Positions 7,673-15,818 of a DNA stretch of 64,000 nt are shown in pieces (within the stretch, counting starts at the first letter, position 1; every line of letters starts with the position of its first letter). Source of the DNA: JABMRW01 sp964396965. GTDB taxonomy: Bacteria; Chloroflexota; Dehalococcoidia; Dehalococcoidales; BS750m-G39. The notes under the pieces are model-generated. The model was not told the DNA's origin and made no database searches. It was given only the letters and a program-made list of their open reading frames with translations. Position numbers and translations under genes: made by a program. The stretch lies in the NCBI GenBank assembly GCA_964396965.1, contig CAYNGD010000008.1:9204-73203 (forward strand), written 5' to 3'.

Positions 7673-9241
7673 CTAATCTTCCCTTAGCTTGTAGCGCTGT
7701 ATCTTGCCGGTGCTGGTCCTGGGCAGATCCTTGACGAACTCTATCCACCTCGGGTATTTATAGGGGGCTATGCTCTTCTTGACGAAGAGTTGAATATCCC
7801 TGGCCAGCTTCTCCGAGGGGCGGTGACCTTTTTTGAGCCTGACGTAGGCCTTGGGCTTGACCAGCCCGTGCTCGTCCTTTTTAGCCACCACCGCCGCCTC
7901 CAGCACCGCCGGTTGGGAGATCAGGGCGTCCTCGACCTCGATGGGCGATACCCAGATACCGCCGACTTTAAGCATATCATCAGCGCGGCCGCGGTAATAG
8001 TAGTAGCCCTCGGCGTCACGGTAGTAATGGTCGCCGGTGTTAAACCACTCGCCCAGCATCGAAGTCTTGGTCTTCTCAGAATGGCGGTAGTAATAGAGCG
8101 CGGTTGACGCTCCCTTCACCTGCAGGGTGCCTATCTCGCCGTCGGGCACCTCCTCGCCCTCCTCGTCTATAATCCGGGCCTGATAACCCGGTACCAGCTT
8201 GCCCGAGCTGCCCGGTTTGACGTCGCCGGGGCGGTTGGAGATAAAGATGTGCAAAAGCTCGGTGGATCCGATGCCGTCCAGAATCTCCAGCCCGAACCTC
8301 TTCTTCCACTCGTAAAAGATTTCCTTGGGCAGGGCTTCGCCGGCCGAGGTGCAGATGCGCAGCGAGGAAAGGTCGTACTTCTTCTCGGCGTCCTCCAGCT
8401 CAAGCATATTGGCGTAGAGCGTGGGCACGCCGAAGAACACCGTCGGCTGGTAGCGGTCGATGGTGGCGAATATGGTCTCGGGGCGGGGCCTATCGGGGAG
8501 GAGGACCACCGAGGCGCCTGTAGCCAGGGGATAGAAGAAGCTGTTGCCCAGCCCGTAGGCAAAGAAGAACTTGGAGGCCGAAAAGAGCCTGTCCGCCTGG
8601 GTGATGCCCAGTACCGCTATGGCGTAGTTGTCAATACAGCTGAAGACATCATGCTGAAGGTGGACCGCTGCCTTGGGAACGCCGGTGCTGCCCGAGGTGT
8701 AGTTCCAGAAGGCGGCGTCCTCGAAGGTGGTATAGGCCACCTCCAGCTTATCGGAACAGCGGTCAACCAGGTCATGAAAAGCGATATGATAGGCCCTGGT
8801 CTTCTTGCCCACGATTATGGTGTTTTCCAGGTAGAGCAGCTTCTCCTTGAAGCCCTCGATTTCTTCAATGAAATCGGCATCGGCGATAAGGGTGCGGGCG
8901 CGGCTGTTGTTGAGCAGATAGCGGTAGTCGTGCTTGGTGTACATATAGTTGACCGGAATCGGTATGGCGCCAATCTTTATGGCGGCGAAGAAGCTGGCCA
9001 TGGCCTCCGGCGAGTCGTACATCACCAGCATCACCCGCTCTTCCATGTGCACGCCCAGTATTTTAAGGGCATTGCCCACCCTGTTCACCAGTTTCTGCAT
9101 TTCGCGGTAGGTATAGGTCTCGTCCTTATAGTAAACGGCCACCTTATCCCCCAGCCCCTTTTCCACCTTTTCATCGATGAGCTTGGTGGTTATGTTGTAG
9201 TACTGGGAGATAAATTCCTTATATTTATACTGTACTTCCAT
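7673..9241 (-). CDS. AMP-dependent aryl-CoA ligase (benzoate-CoA ligase family)
   Basis: ANL-superfamily acid-CoA ligase, which adenylates a carboxylic acid and transfers it to CoA. Motifs in order: the P-loop WNYTSGSTGVPKAAVH, the aromatic FFGVPTLYANML, GIGSTELLHIFISN, the hinge YYRGRADDMLKVGGIWVSP and the catalytic lysine in PRTSTGKIQRYKL. The overall layout is closest to benzoate/4-hydroxybenzoate-CoA ligases, but the acyl substrate cannot be read from sequence. ATG 9241 is chosen because AAAGG lies five bases upstream; an in-frame TTG at 9259 would add six residues. It stands alone, without ring-reducing enzymes nearby. Confidence 0.85.
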   Translation of the reverse strand: MEVQYKYKEFISQYYNITTKLIDEKVEKGLGDKVAVYYKDETYTYREMQKLVNRVGNALKILGVHMEERVMLVMYDSPEAMASFFAAIKIGAIPIPVNYMYTKHDYRYLLNNSRARTLIADADFIEEIEGFKEKLLYLENTIIVGKKTRAYHIAFHDLVDRCSDKLEVAYTTFEDAAFWNYTSGSTGVPKAAVHLQHDVFSCIDNYAIAVLGITQADRLFSASKFFFAYGLGNSFFYPLATGASVVLLPDRPRPETIFATIDRYQPTVFFGVPTLYANMLELEDAEKKYDLSSLRICTSAGEALPKEIFYEWKKRFGLEILDGIGSTELLHIFISNRPGDVKPGSSGKLVPGYQARIIDEEGEEVPDGEIGTLQVKGASTALYYYRHSEKTKTSMLGEWFNTGDHYYRDAEGYYYYRGRADDMLKVGGIWVSPIEVEDALISQPAVLEAAVVAKKDEHGLVKPKAYVRLKKGHRPSEKLARDIQLFVKKSIAPYKYPRWIEFVKDLPRTSTGKIQRYKLRED

Positions 9242-9308
9242 CCTGACCTTTCGGCTCAAGTCGCTACCCTTAGTTTATAATAAATACTCCTTTTTTACAA
9301 AGCTATGG

Positions 9309-9326
9309 TTATTCTTCCCACCCTCA
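9309..9326. repeat. Partial arm of the dispersed intergenic repeat
   Basis: TTATTCTTCCCACCCTCA is the reverse complement of the repeat core seen at 7614-7635. It lies beside the aryl-CoA ligase gene on the side opposite copy A, immediately before the promoter of the M16 peptidase. Confidence 0.5.
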
Positions 9327-9328
9327 AA

Positions 9329-9358
9329 TTGACACCTAACTAACCAGACCATTAGAAT
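9329..9358 (+). promoter_or_regulatory. Sigma70-type promoter of the M16 peptidase gene
   Basis: Consensus TTGACA at 9329-9334 and TAGAAT at 9353-9358, 18 bases apart. The predicted start is about 25 bases before the TTG start codon at 9390. Confidence 0.7.
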
Positions 9359-9389
9359 ATAACTTAACCTTAACTTAAAGAGGCGCAAT

Positions 9390-10652
9390 TTGTACCGAAA
9401 GACCACCCTGGATAACGGCCTGCGGGTCCTCACCGAGACCATGCCCCACACCCGCTCGGTATCAATCTGCATCTTTATCGGCGTCGGCTCCAGGTACGAG
9501 GCCGACAGCCAGGCCGGCGTCTCCCACTTCATCGAGCACCTGCTCTTTAAGGGCACACAAAAACGCGCCAATGCCAGGGAAATATCGGTGGCCATAGAGG
9601 GGGTAGGGGGGGTCGTCAACGCCGGTACCGACAAGGAGCTGACCGTTTACTGGTGCAAGACGGCCCGGCCCCACTTCCCCCTGGCGCTGGACGTACTCGC
9701 TGACATACTGCTCCACTCCAGGTTTGACCCCGACGACATCGAGAACGAGCGCCGGGTTATCATTGAGGAAATCCGCCTGGAGAGGGACTCCCCCTCCCAG
9801 CTGGTCAACATGCTCATTGATGAGCTGCTCTGGCCCGGCCACCCCCTGGGCCGTGACGTGGCCGGCGACGAGGGCTCGGTGAGCGGCATCAGCCGGGAGA
9901 TGATGCTCGGCTACCTGTCACAGCACTACCTGCCAGCCAACACCGTGGTCAGCATCGCCGGCGGGCTGAAGCAAGCTGAGATGGTAAACGCGGTAAACCA
10001 GGCGCTGGGCAGCTGGGCGGGTGGGAAGACCCACCCCGGCTACCAGGCCTACAAGGAAAGGCCCTTCCCCCGGCTTAAAATCGAGCGGAAGGAGACCGAG
10101 CAGGCCCACCTCTGCCTGGGACTGGGCGGGCTGTCCCTGCTCCACCCCAAGCGCTTCATACTAGACCTGCTTAACGTCATCCTGGGGGAGGGGATGAGCA
10201 GCCGCCTCTTTACCGAGATCCGCGACCGGCTGGGGCTGGCCTACAGCATCCACAGCTACGCCGACCACCTGCTGGACAGCGGCGATGTCACCATCTACGC
10301 CGGTGTGGAGCCAGCCAACCTACGGGTGGCTATCGAGGCGGTGTTGGAGCAGCTCGCCCGGCTCAAAGAGAGCGTCCCCGAAGATGAACTGGTCAAGGCC
10401 AAGGAGCTGGCCAAGGGGCGGCTGCTGCTGCGCATGGAGGACAGCCGCAGCGTGGCCGGCTGGATGGGGGGGCAGGAGATTCTGACCGGCAGGATTTTAA
10501 CTGTTGACCGGGTTACCCGGATTATCGACGCCATCACCGCCGACGAGATAAAAGAGCTGGCCAGGGAGCTGCTGGTGGAGAGCCAGCTGCGGCTGGCGGT
10601 GGTGGGGCCGGTGGCCGAGGATGAGCCTCTAGAGAAGCTGCTCAAGCTATAA
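9390..10652 (+). CDS. M16 family zinc peptidase
   Basis: 420-residue mitochondrial-processing-peptidase-like protease. The inverted zinc motif HxxEH is present as HFIEH (H46, E49, H50), with the third ligand in the downstream ENERRVIIEEIRLE helix. The C-terminal M16 domain contains EGMSSRLFTEIRDRLGLAYS, the substrate-binding R/Y motif typical of active subunits. Translation starts at TTG 9390 with AAAGAGG six bases upstream. Cytoplasmic or membrane-associated; no signal peptide is seen. In many bacteria such genes (ymxG/pqqL-like) sit near polynucleotide phosphorylase, but that gene is not here. Confidence 0.92.
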   Translation: MYRKTTLDNGLRVLTETMPHTRSVSICIFIGVGSRYEADSQAGVSHFIEHLLFKGTQKRANAREISVAIEGVGGVVNAGTDKELTVYWCKTARPHFPLALDVLADILLHSRFDPDDIENERRVIIEEIRLERDSPSQLVNMLIDELLWPGHPLGRDVAGDEGSVSGISREMMLGYLSQHYLPANTVVSIAGGLKQAEMVNAVNQALGSWAGGKTHPGYQAYKERPFPRLKIERKETEQAHLCLGLGGLSLLHPKRFILDLLNVILGEGMSSRLFTEIRDRLGLAYSIHSYADHLLDSGDVTIYAGVEPANLRVAIEAVLEQLARLKESVPEDELVKAKELAKGRLLLRMEDSRSVAGWMGGQEILTGRILTVDRVTRIIDAITADEIKELARELLVESQLRLAVVGPVAEDEPLEKLLKL

Positions 10653-10682
10653 AAATAGCCGTGGCCCTAAGACCACGGCTAT
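10651..10682 (-). terminator. Intrinsic terminator after groL
   Basis: ATAGCCGTGG (10655-10664) pairs perfectly with CCACGGCTAT (10673-10682) around an 8-base loop. On the minus strand the stem is followed by five T residues, so it should terminate the groS-groL transcript; it may also slow transcription from the convergent M16 peptidase gene. Confidence 0.85.
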
Positions 10683-10703
10683 CTCTAACCACTGGCTGTT
10701 GGG

Positions 10704-12323
10704 CTAGTACATGCCTTCCATACCACCCGGTGGCATGGGCGGCGTCTTTTCCTTCTCCGGTATATCAGCCACCAGCGATTCGGTAATCAGAACCATAGCG
10801 GCAATGCTGGCGGCATTCTCCAGGGCCGACCTGACCACCTTGGTCGGGTCGATAATGCCCTTCTCCACCATATCGCCGAACTCGTCGGCCTCGGCATCGT
10901 AGCCGACGCCGGCCTTGGCCTTCTTGACGGCATCAACGATGACCGAGCCGTCCTTACCAGCGTTCTCGGCAATCCAGCGAATCGGCTCTTCCACCGCCTT
11001 GCGGATGATATTAACCCCGGTAGCCTCATCACCATCAGCAGCCACCTTTTTCAGAACCGAGGTAGCCCGCAGCAGGGCCACCCCACCGCCGGGCAGAATG
11101 CCCTCCTCCACCGCCGCCCGGGTGGCGGAAAGGGCGTCCTCGACCCGGTGCTTCCTCTCCTTAAGCTCGACCTCGGTAGCCGCGCCGACCTTGATAACGC
11201 CGACACCACCCACCAGCTTGGCCTGCCTCTCCTGTAATTTCTCGCGGTCAAAATCGGAGGTGGTCTCCTCTATCTGGGCCTTAATCTGCTTGATTCTGGC
11301 CTTGATGGCCTCCTCCGATCCCTTGCCCTCGACGATGGTGGTGCTGTCCTTATCGGCGGTCACCCGGCGGGCCCGGCCCAAATCTTCCACAGTAACCGAG
11401 TCCAGCTTGCGCCCCACCTCCTCCGAGATGACCTTACCGCCGGTGAGGATGGCTATATCCTCCAGCATCGCCTTGCGCCGGTCGCCAAAGCCGGGGGCCT
11501 TTACCGCCAATACATTTATGGTGCCCCGCAGCTTGTTGACCACCAGGGTGGCCAGGGCTTCGCCCTCTACATCCTCGGCGATAATCAGCAGGTTCTTGGA
11601 TACCTGCAGTATCTTCTCCAGGGCCGGCAGCAGGTCGGACATCGCCGAGATTTTCTTGTCGGTAATGAGTATATAGGGGTCTTCTATCTCGGTCGACATC
11701 TTCTCAGCGTTGGTGATGAAATAGGGGCTGATGTAACCCCGGTCAAACTGCATACCTTCCACGTAGTCCGTCTCGTACTTTATCCCCTTGGACTCCTCGA
11801 CGGTGATAACGCCGTCCTTGCCCACCTTCTCCATCACCTCGGCAATCAGGTTGCCGATCTCCTTGTCCTTGGCGGTGATGGTGCCCACCTGGGCAATCTG
11901 CTCCTTGCCCTTGACCTCAACCGATACCTTCTTCAGCTCGTCAACGACGGCTTTAGTCGCCTTCTCGATGCCCCTCTTAAGGGCGATAGGCTCGGCCCCA
12001 GCGGCCGCGTTTTTGAAGCCCTCGGTGATAATGGCGTGGGCCAGAACGGTAGAGGTGGTGGTGCCGTCGCCGCAGGCGTCGTTAGTCTTGGTAGCCGCCT
12101 CCTTGACCAGCTGGACGCCCATGTTCTCAAAGGGGTCGGGAAGCTCGATATCCTTGGCGATGGTAACCCCGTCATCGATAACCGACGGCGCCCCCCATTT
12201 CTTGTCCAGGGCCACGCAGTGCCCCTTGGGGCCCAGGGTCACCTTGACCGCATCAGCCAGGGTATCTATCCCCTTCTTTATGGCATGCCTGACTTCTTCG
12301 TCAAATACAATCTGTTTAGCCAT
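10704..12323 (-). CDS. groL: Chaperonin GroEL (60 kDa)
   Basis: Type I chaperonin subunit; ATP-driven folding chamber with GroES. 539 residues with VTLGPKGHCVALDKKWGAP near the N-terminus, the nucleotide-binding GDGTTTSTVLA, the apical-domain stretch and a Gly/Met-rich C-terminal end PPMPPGGMEGMY. It begins 10 bases after groS with AAGGAGG upstream of the ATG. One copy is seen. It is co-transcribed with groS and so should be under HrcA/CIRCE heat-shock control. Confidence 0.98.
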   Translation of the reverse strand: MAKQIVFDEEVRHAIKKGIDTLADAVKVTLGPKGHCVALDKKWGAPSVIDDGVTIAKDIELPDPFENMGVQLVKEAATKTNDACGDGTTTSTVLAHAIITEGFKNAAAGAEPIALKRGIEKATKAVVDELKKVSVEVKGKEQIAQVGTITAKDKEIGNLIAEVMEKVGKDGVITVEESKGIKYETDYVEGMQFDRGYISPYFITNAEKMSTEIEDPYILITDKKISAMSDLLPALEKILQVSKNLLIIAEDVEGEALATLVVNKLRGTINVLAVKAPGFGDRRKAMLEDIAILTGGKVISEEVGRKLDSVTVEDLGRARRVTADKDSTTIVEGKGSEEAIKARIKQIKAQIEETTSDFDREKLQERQAKLVGGVGVIKVGAATEVELKERKHRVEDALSATRAAVEEGILPGGGVALLRATSVLKKVAADGDEATGVNIIRKAVEEPIRWIAENAGKDGSVIVDAVKKAKAGVGYDAEADEFGDMVEKGIIDPTKVVRSALENAASIAAMVLITESLVADIPEKEKTPPMPPGGMEGMY

Positions 12324-12333
12324 TTATTCCTCC

Positions 12334-12636
12334 TTATTTCTTACTAACCCTCTTGGCTAAAATGTCGCTCTCGCGCAGGATGATGAGCTCCTCATTGTCA
12401 ACCTTGACCTCGGTGCCGCCATACTTGACGTAGAGCACCTCATCACCCACCTTAACATCCATGGCTATCCGTTTGCCGTCATCGGCCAGGCGGCCGGGGC
12501 CAACCGCCAGGACCTTACCCTCCTGGGGCTTCTCCTTGGCAGTATCGGGGAGGAAAATGCCACTCTTGGTCACCTCCTCCTTCTCAATAGGCTTGACGAC
12601 CACCCGGTCGCCCAACGGTTGCAACTTAACCGCCAT
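12334..12636 (-). CDS. groS: Co-chaperonin GroES (10 kDa)
   Basis: 100 residues, starting MAVKLQPLGDRVVVKPIEKE with the mobile loop EVTKSGIFLPDTAKEKPQEG and the GDEVLYVKYGGTEVK segment. It caps the GroEL ring. It is first in the groS-groL operon, with AAGGAGG before the ATG and a CIRCE operator over the predicted transcription start 39-65 bases upstream. Confidence 0.98.
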   Translation of the reverse strand: MAVKLQPLGDRVVVKPIEKEEVTKSGIFLPDTAKEKPQEGKVLAVGPGRLADDGKRIAMDVKVGDEVLYVKYGGTEVKVDNEELIILRESDILAKRVSKK

Positions 12637-12674
12637 TCTAGTCCTCCTTCCCTTAATTCATTCCTACTCTCATT

Positions 12675-12701
12675 TTAGCACTCTCGGCGGGAGAGTGCTA
12701 A
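12675..12701. promoter_or_regulatory. CIRCE operator (HrcA binding site)
   Basis: TTAGCACTC (12675-12683), a 9-base spacer and GAGTGCTAA (12693-12701) match the CIRCE consensus exactly. HrcA repressor binds this inverted repeat and leaves on heat shock. hrcA itself is not in the window. Confidence 0.97.
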
Positions 12702-12706
12702 CACTT

Positions 12707-12736
12707 ATAATAAACCACCTTGGTCTTAACTATCAA
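12707..12736 (-). promoter_or_regulatory. groSL promoter
   Basis: On the minus strand TTGATA (12736-12731) and TATTAT (12712-12707) are 18 bases apart. The predicted transcription start falls inside the CIRCE element, the expected geometry for HrcA repression. Confidence 0.7.
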
Positions 12737-12826
12737 CCCAGTTAATAACCTCTCATAGCTATTTAAAGTAATTTACATGAGTTTACAGGCATATAAATGT
12801 CATATTCTTGGCTAAACACCGCTAAA

Positions 12827-13798
12827 TTAGGCCAGTTTAAGGCCGGGAACCACATCTAAGTCCAAACTGCCGGTCCTGCCCGCCCGCAGGCGGTAGTAGC
12901 CGCAGGCAGCTACCATGGCGGCATTATCGGTACAGAGAACCGGCGGCGGAACCAGCACCGGCAGCGGGGAATTCCTGGCCATCTGCTCCCGGAGCAGCCC
13001 GTTCGAGGCCACCCCACCGGACAATAACACCCTCTTGGCCCGCCGCCCCCGGGCGGCCGCCGCCGTCTTGGTCACCAGAACGTCAACCACCGCCGCCTGA
13101 AAGCTGGCGGCGGCATCGGCCAGCGAGGAGACTTCACCCGCCTCAACCAGGCGCAGCAGCGCCGTCTTGACCCCGCTGAAGCTGAAATCATCACTCCCTC
13201 TAAGCCAAGCGCGGGGCAGCGGGATAGAGGCCGTGCCATCTCTGGCTGCCCGCTCGATGGCCGGGCCGCCAGGGTAGCCCAAACCCAGTATCCGGGCGGC
13301 CTTATCGAAGGCCTCGCCGGCGGCGTCGTCACGGGTGCGCCCCAGGACAGCGTATTCGCCGTGTCCCCTCATCAAGACCAGGTCGCTGTGCCCGCCGGAG
13401 ACAATCAGGCAGACCACCGGGAAATCAATGCTGTGACTATTCAGCCAGTTGGCGTAGATATGGGCCTCCAGGTGGTTGACCCCGATAAGGGGCAGGCCCT
13501 GGGATAGAGCTATGGCCTTGGCCACGTTCACCCCCACCAGCAGCGAGCCGGCCAGGCCAGGCCCGATGGTAACGGCGATGCCGGAAAGCTCCCGCCAGCC
13601 AACCCCGGCCATGGCTATCTCGATAACCGGAACTATTGAGAGCAGGTGCTGGCGTGAGGCCACCTCGGGGACGACCCCGCCGTAGCGGGCGTGTATTTCC
13701 ACCTGAGAAGCAATCTGGTTGGAGAGTATTTTAGTGCCATCCTCGACCACCGCCGCCGCTGTCTCGTCGCAGGAGGTCTCTATCCCCAGGATTTTCAT
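12827..13798 (-). CDS. tsaD: tRNA N6-threonylcarbamoyladenosine transferase TsaD
   Basis: Transfers the threonylcarbamoyl group to A37 of ANN-decoding tRNAs. The N-terminus MKILGIETSCDETAAAVVEDG is diagnostic. The metal-binding histidines are in NHLEAHIYANW, followed by LIVSGGHSDLV, and the C-terminal LLSGGVASNGLLREQM and CTDNAAMVA motifs complete the ASKHA fold. 323 residues is near the usual length. It is preceded by an extended -10 promoter with almost no leader, back to back with the promoter of the CNNM/CBS gene. The partner genes tsaB and tsaE are not here. Confidence 0.96.
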   Translation of the reverse strand: MKILGIETSCDETAAAVVEDGTKILSNQIASQVEIHARYGGVVPEVASRQHLLSIVPVIEIAMAGVGWRELSGIAVTIGPGLAGSLLVGVNVAKAIALSQGLPLIGVNHLEAHIYANWLNSHSIDFPVVCLIVSGGHSDLVLMRGHGEYAVLGRTRDDAAGEAFDKAARILGLGYPGGPAIERAARDGTASIPLPRAWLRGSDDFSFSGVKTALLRLVEAGEVSSLADAAASFQAAVVDVLVTKTAAAARGRRAKRVLLSGGVASNGLLREQMARNSPLPVLVPPPVLCTDNAAMVAACGYYRLRAGRTGSLDLDVVPGLKLA

Positions 13799-13806
13799 AC
13801 CCTTGA

Positions 13807-13815
13807 ATTATAGCA
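13807..13815 (-). promoter_or_regulatory. tsaD promoter, extended -10, leaderless arrangement
   Basis: The minus strand reads TGCTATAAT (13815-13807), an extended -10 element. Only eight bases separate it from the tsaD ATG. No clear -35 is present, which is usual for extended -10 promoters. Confidence 0.55.
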
Positions 13816-13824
13816 TAGACTCCT

Positions 13825-13853
13825 TTGACACACCTACTAACCAATGATATTAT
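13825..13853 (+). promoter_or_regulatory. Promoter of the CNNM/CBS gene run
   Basis: TTGACA (13825-13830) and TATTAT (13848-13853) with a 17-base spacer, about 50 bases before the ATG at 13906. It overlaps the upstream side of the divergent tsaD promoter. Confidence 0.75.
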
Positions 13854-13905
13854 GACAAAAAGGGACTACTCAGGTCTATAGAAGTTGATAGCGGGGTGAT
13901 GGTAT

Positions 13906-15183
13906 ATGTCCGGCCTTGACACACTCTATGTGGTGCTGCTTATCGTCTGCCTGATATTATCCGCCTTCTTCTCCAGCTCGGAGACTGCCTTTATCTCGCT
14001 GCAGAAGGTAAGAGTCCAGCACCTGATTGATAATAAGGTCAGGGGCGCCAAACTGGTAGCCAGGATGATAGCCCAGCCGGAGAAGCTCCTCTCCACCATC
14101 CTGCTGGGCAACAGTTTCTTTAACACCGCCGCCGCCGCCATAGCCACCGCCCTGGCCATCAAACTATGGCCGTCGCAGGGCATCCTCATCGCCACCATAG
14201 TGGTGACCATTCTGCTGCTGGTACTCTCCGAAACCACCCCCAAGACCATCGCTACCCGCCACGCCGAGGGCATGGCCCTCTTCTATGCCCGGCCCATAGA
14301 GGCGCTCTCCTGGCTGCTCACCCCCTTTGTGGTGGCGCTGAGCTGGATTGCCTCGGGATTCAGCAAGATGTTCGGCGGGGCGCCGGTACCCAGGTCTCTG
14401 GCCAGCGAGGAGGAAATCCGCACCATGATATCAATGGGGCACAGGGAGGGGACGGTGGAGGAGGAAGAGGCGGAGATGCTGCGCAACGTGTTTGACTTCG
14501 GCAACCGCCCGGTTAGGGAGGTTATGGTGCCCCGCACCGAGGTGATATGGATAACCAGAGGCACCAAGCTGGCCGATTTCCTCAAGCTCTACGCCGAAAA
14601 CCCGCTGTCCCGCTTTCCGGTGTACGAGGACAACATAGACAACGTGGTCGGCATCCTGGCGGTAAAGGACATCGTCATGGCCCAGGCCAAGGGTAACTTC
14701 AACATCGAGGATACCATTGACGACCTCATCCGCCCGGCCTACTTCACCCCCGAGACCAAGCAGGTCAGCGAGCTATTTACCGAGATGAGAGACAGGAACT
14801 ACCGGATGACGGTGGTCGTCGATGAGTTTGGCGGCACCGCCGGCATCGTTTCCTTAAGCGGCCTGATGGAGGAAATCGTTGGTCCGGTGGGCGACGAGCT
14901 GGCGGCCATAGAGAAGGACTACGAGACCATCAACGAGTACACCTTCCAGGTTGACGGCGGTATGCGGGTTGAGGAAGCCAACGAAGAGATGAAGCTGAAC
15001 ATACCCGAAGGCGACAACTACGAGACGGTGGCTGGCTTTATCCTCGACCTCCTGGGGCACATACCCAAGCAGGGTGAGCAGCTAAAATACAAGGACTACA
15101 AGATAGTTATCACCGAGATGCGGGGGATGAAGATAGAGAAGATACGCCTGATCAAGGAAAAGCATGCCGAGAATCCGGATTAG
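13906..15183 (+). CDS. CNNM/CBS-domain membrane protein (HlyC/CorC family)
   Basis: 425 residues. The N-terminal CNNM/DUF21 domain (~1-185) has several membrane segments, with SSSETAFISLQKVR near the start and EVMVPRTEVIW at its junction with the CBS pair (~195-320). A CorC_HlyC domain (~335-415) follows, with DEFGGTAGIVSLSGLMEEIVG just before it. Homologues are linked to magnesium/cobalt resistance or Mg2+ efflux; the hemolysin name is historical. It opens a plus-strand run with the DUF2344 gene, which it overlaps by 20 bases, and tilS. Confidence 0.9.
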   Translation: MSGLDTLYVVLLIVCLILSAFFSSSETAFISLQKVRVQHLIDNKVRGAKLVARMIAQPEKLLSTILLGNSFFNTAAAAIATALAIKLWPSQGILIATIVVTILLLVLSETTPKTIATRHAEGMALFYARPIEALSWLLTPFVVALSWIASGFSKMFGGAPVPRSLASEEEIRTMISMGHREGTVEEEEAEMLRNVFDFGNRPVREVMVPRTEVIWITRGTKLADFLKLYAENPLSRFPVYEDNIDNVVGILAVKDIVMAQAKGNFNIEDTIDDLIRPAYFTPETKQVSELFTEMRDRNYRMTVVVDEFGGTAGIVSLSGLMEEIVGPVGDELAAIEKDYETINEYTFQVDGGMRVEEANEEMKLNIPEGDNYETVAGFILDLLGHIPKQGEQLKYKDYKIVITEMRGMKIEKIRLIKEKHAENPD

Positions 15184-15808
15184 GTTCAGCCGGGGCGAAG
15201 AGCTGAAGTTCATCTCCCACCTGGATATTATGCGCCTCTGGCAGAGGGCGCTGCACCGGGCCGGCCTGCCGCTGGCCTATACCGAAGGCTTCAGTCCACA
15301 CCCCCGGATATCGCTGGCCGCCCCACTGGCGGTGGGGGTGACCAGCCAGAGTGAGCTGATGGACGTCTTCTGCAGCCAGTGGGTCTCCCCCCACTCCTTC
15401 ACCGCCGCCCTGAGCCGGCAGTTGCCGCCGGGAATAGCCATAGTGCAGCTACATATGGTCGCCCCCACCCTGCCCTCGCTGCAGTCTCAGGTGAGCCAGG
15501 CTGAGTATGAGGTCGAAATAGAGACGGACAAGGACCAGCCGGGGGTGAAGGCGGCGCTGGAGCACCTGCTGTCGCTGGAACAACTGCCCTGGCACCATGA
15601 AAGGGATACCGGCACCCGCAGCTACGACCTGAGGGCCTTAATCAGCGACCTCTGGCTCATCGGCTGGCGCCAGGGCCAGAGCACCATCGGCATGAGGCTG
15701 CGCTGCGACAGCAGCGGCTCGGGAAGGCCGGAGCAGCTGGCGGCGGCTTTGGGATTCAGCCACCCCACCTCAATACGCCGCACCAGGCTCATCCTCAAGA
15801 CAAGCTAA
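15164..15808 (+). CDS. DUF2344 (TIGR03936) radical-SAM-linked protein
   Basis: 214 residues. The N-terminus IRIRFSRGEELKFISHLDIM with LPLAYTEGFSPHPRISLAAPL is the DUF2344 signature. This domain usually accompanies, or is fused to, a B12-binding radical SAM protein that lies next to rne/rng, rplU and rpmA in other genomes. No such radical SAM gene is in this window, so here it is a free-standing copy. Its biochemical role is unknown. It overlaps the CNNM gene and is followed 10 bases later by tilS. Confidence 0.8.
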   Translation: MPRIRIRFSRGEELKFISHLDIMRLWQRALHRAGLPLAYTEGFSPHPRISLAAPLAVGVTSQSELMDVFCSQWVSPHSFTAALSRQLPPGIAIVQLHMVAPTLPSLQSQVSQAEYEVEIETDKDQPGVKAALEHLLSLEQLPWHHERDTGTRSYDLRALISDLWLIGWRQGQSTIGMRLRCDSSGSGRPEQLAAALGFSHPTSIRRTRLILKTS

Positions 15809-15818
15809 GGACTGAGGC

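Noticed and set aside
8249..9280. Long plus-strand ORF (343 codons) opposite the aryl-CoA ligase
   Set aside because: Shadow of the ligase caused by high GC at third positions; no recognisable motif.
10915..11676. Plus-strand ORF opposite groL
   Set aside because: Antisense frame of a highly conserved gene; Ser/Thr/Pro-rich without family signature.
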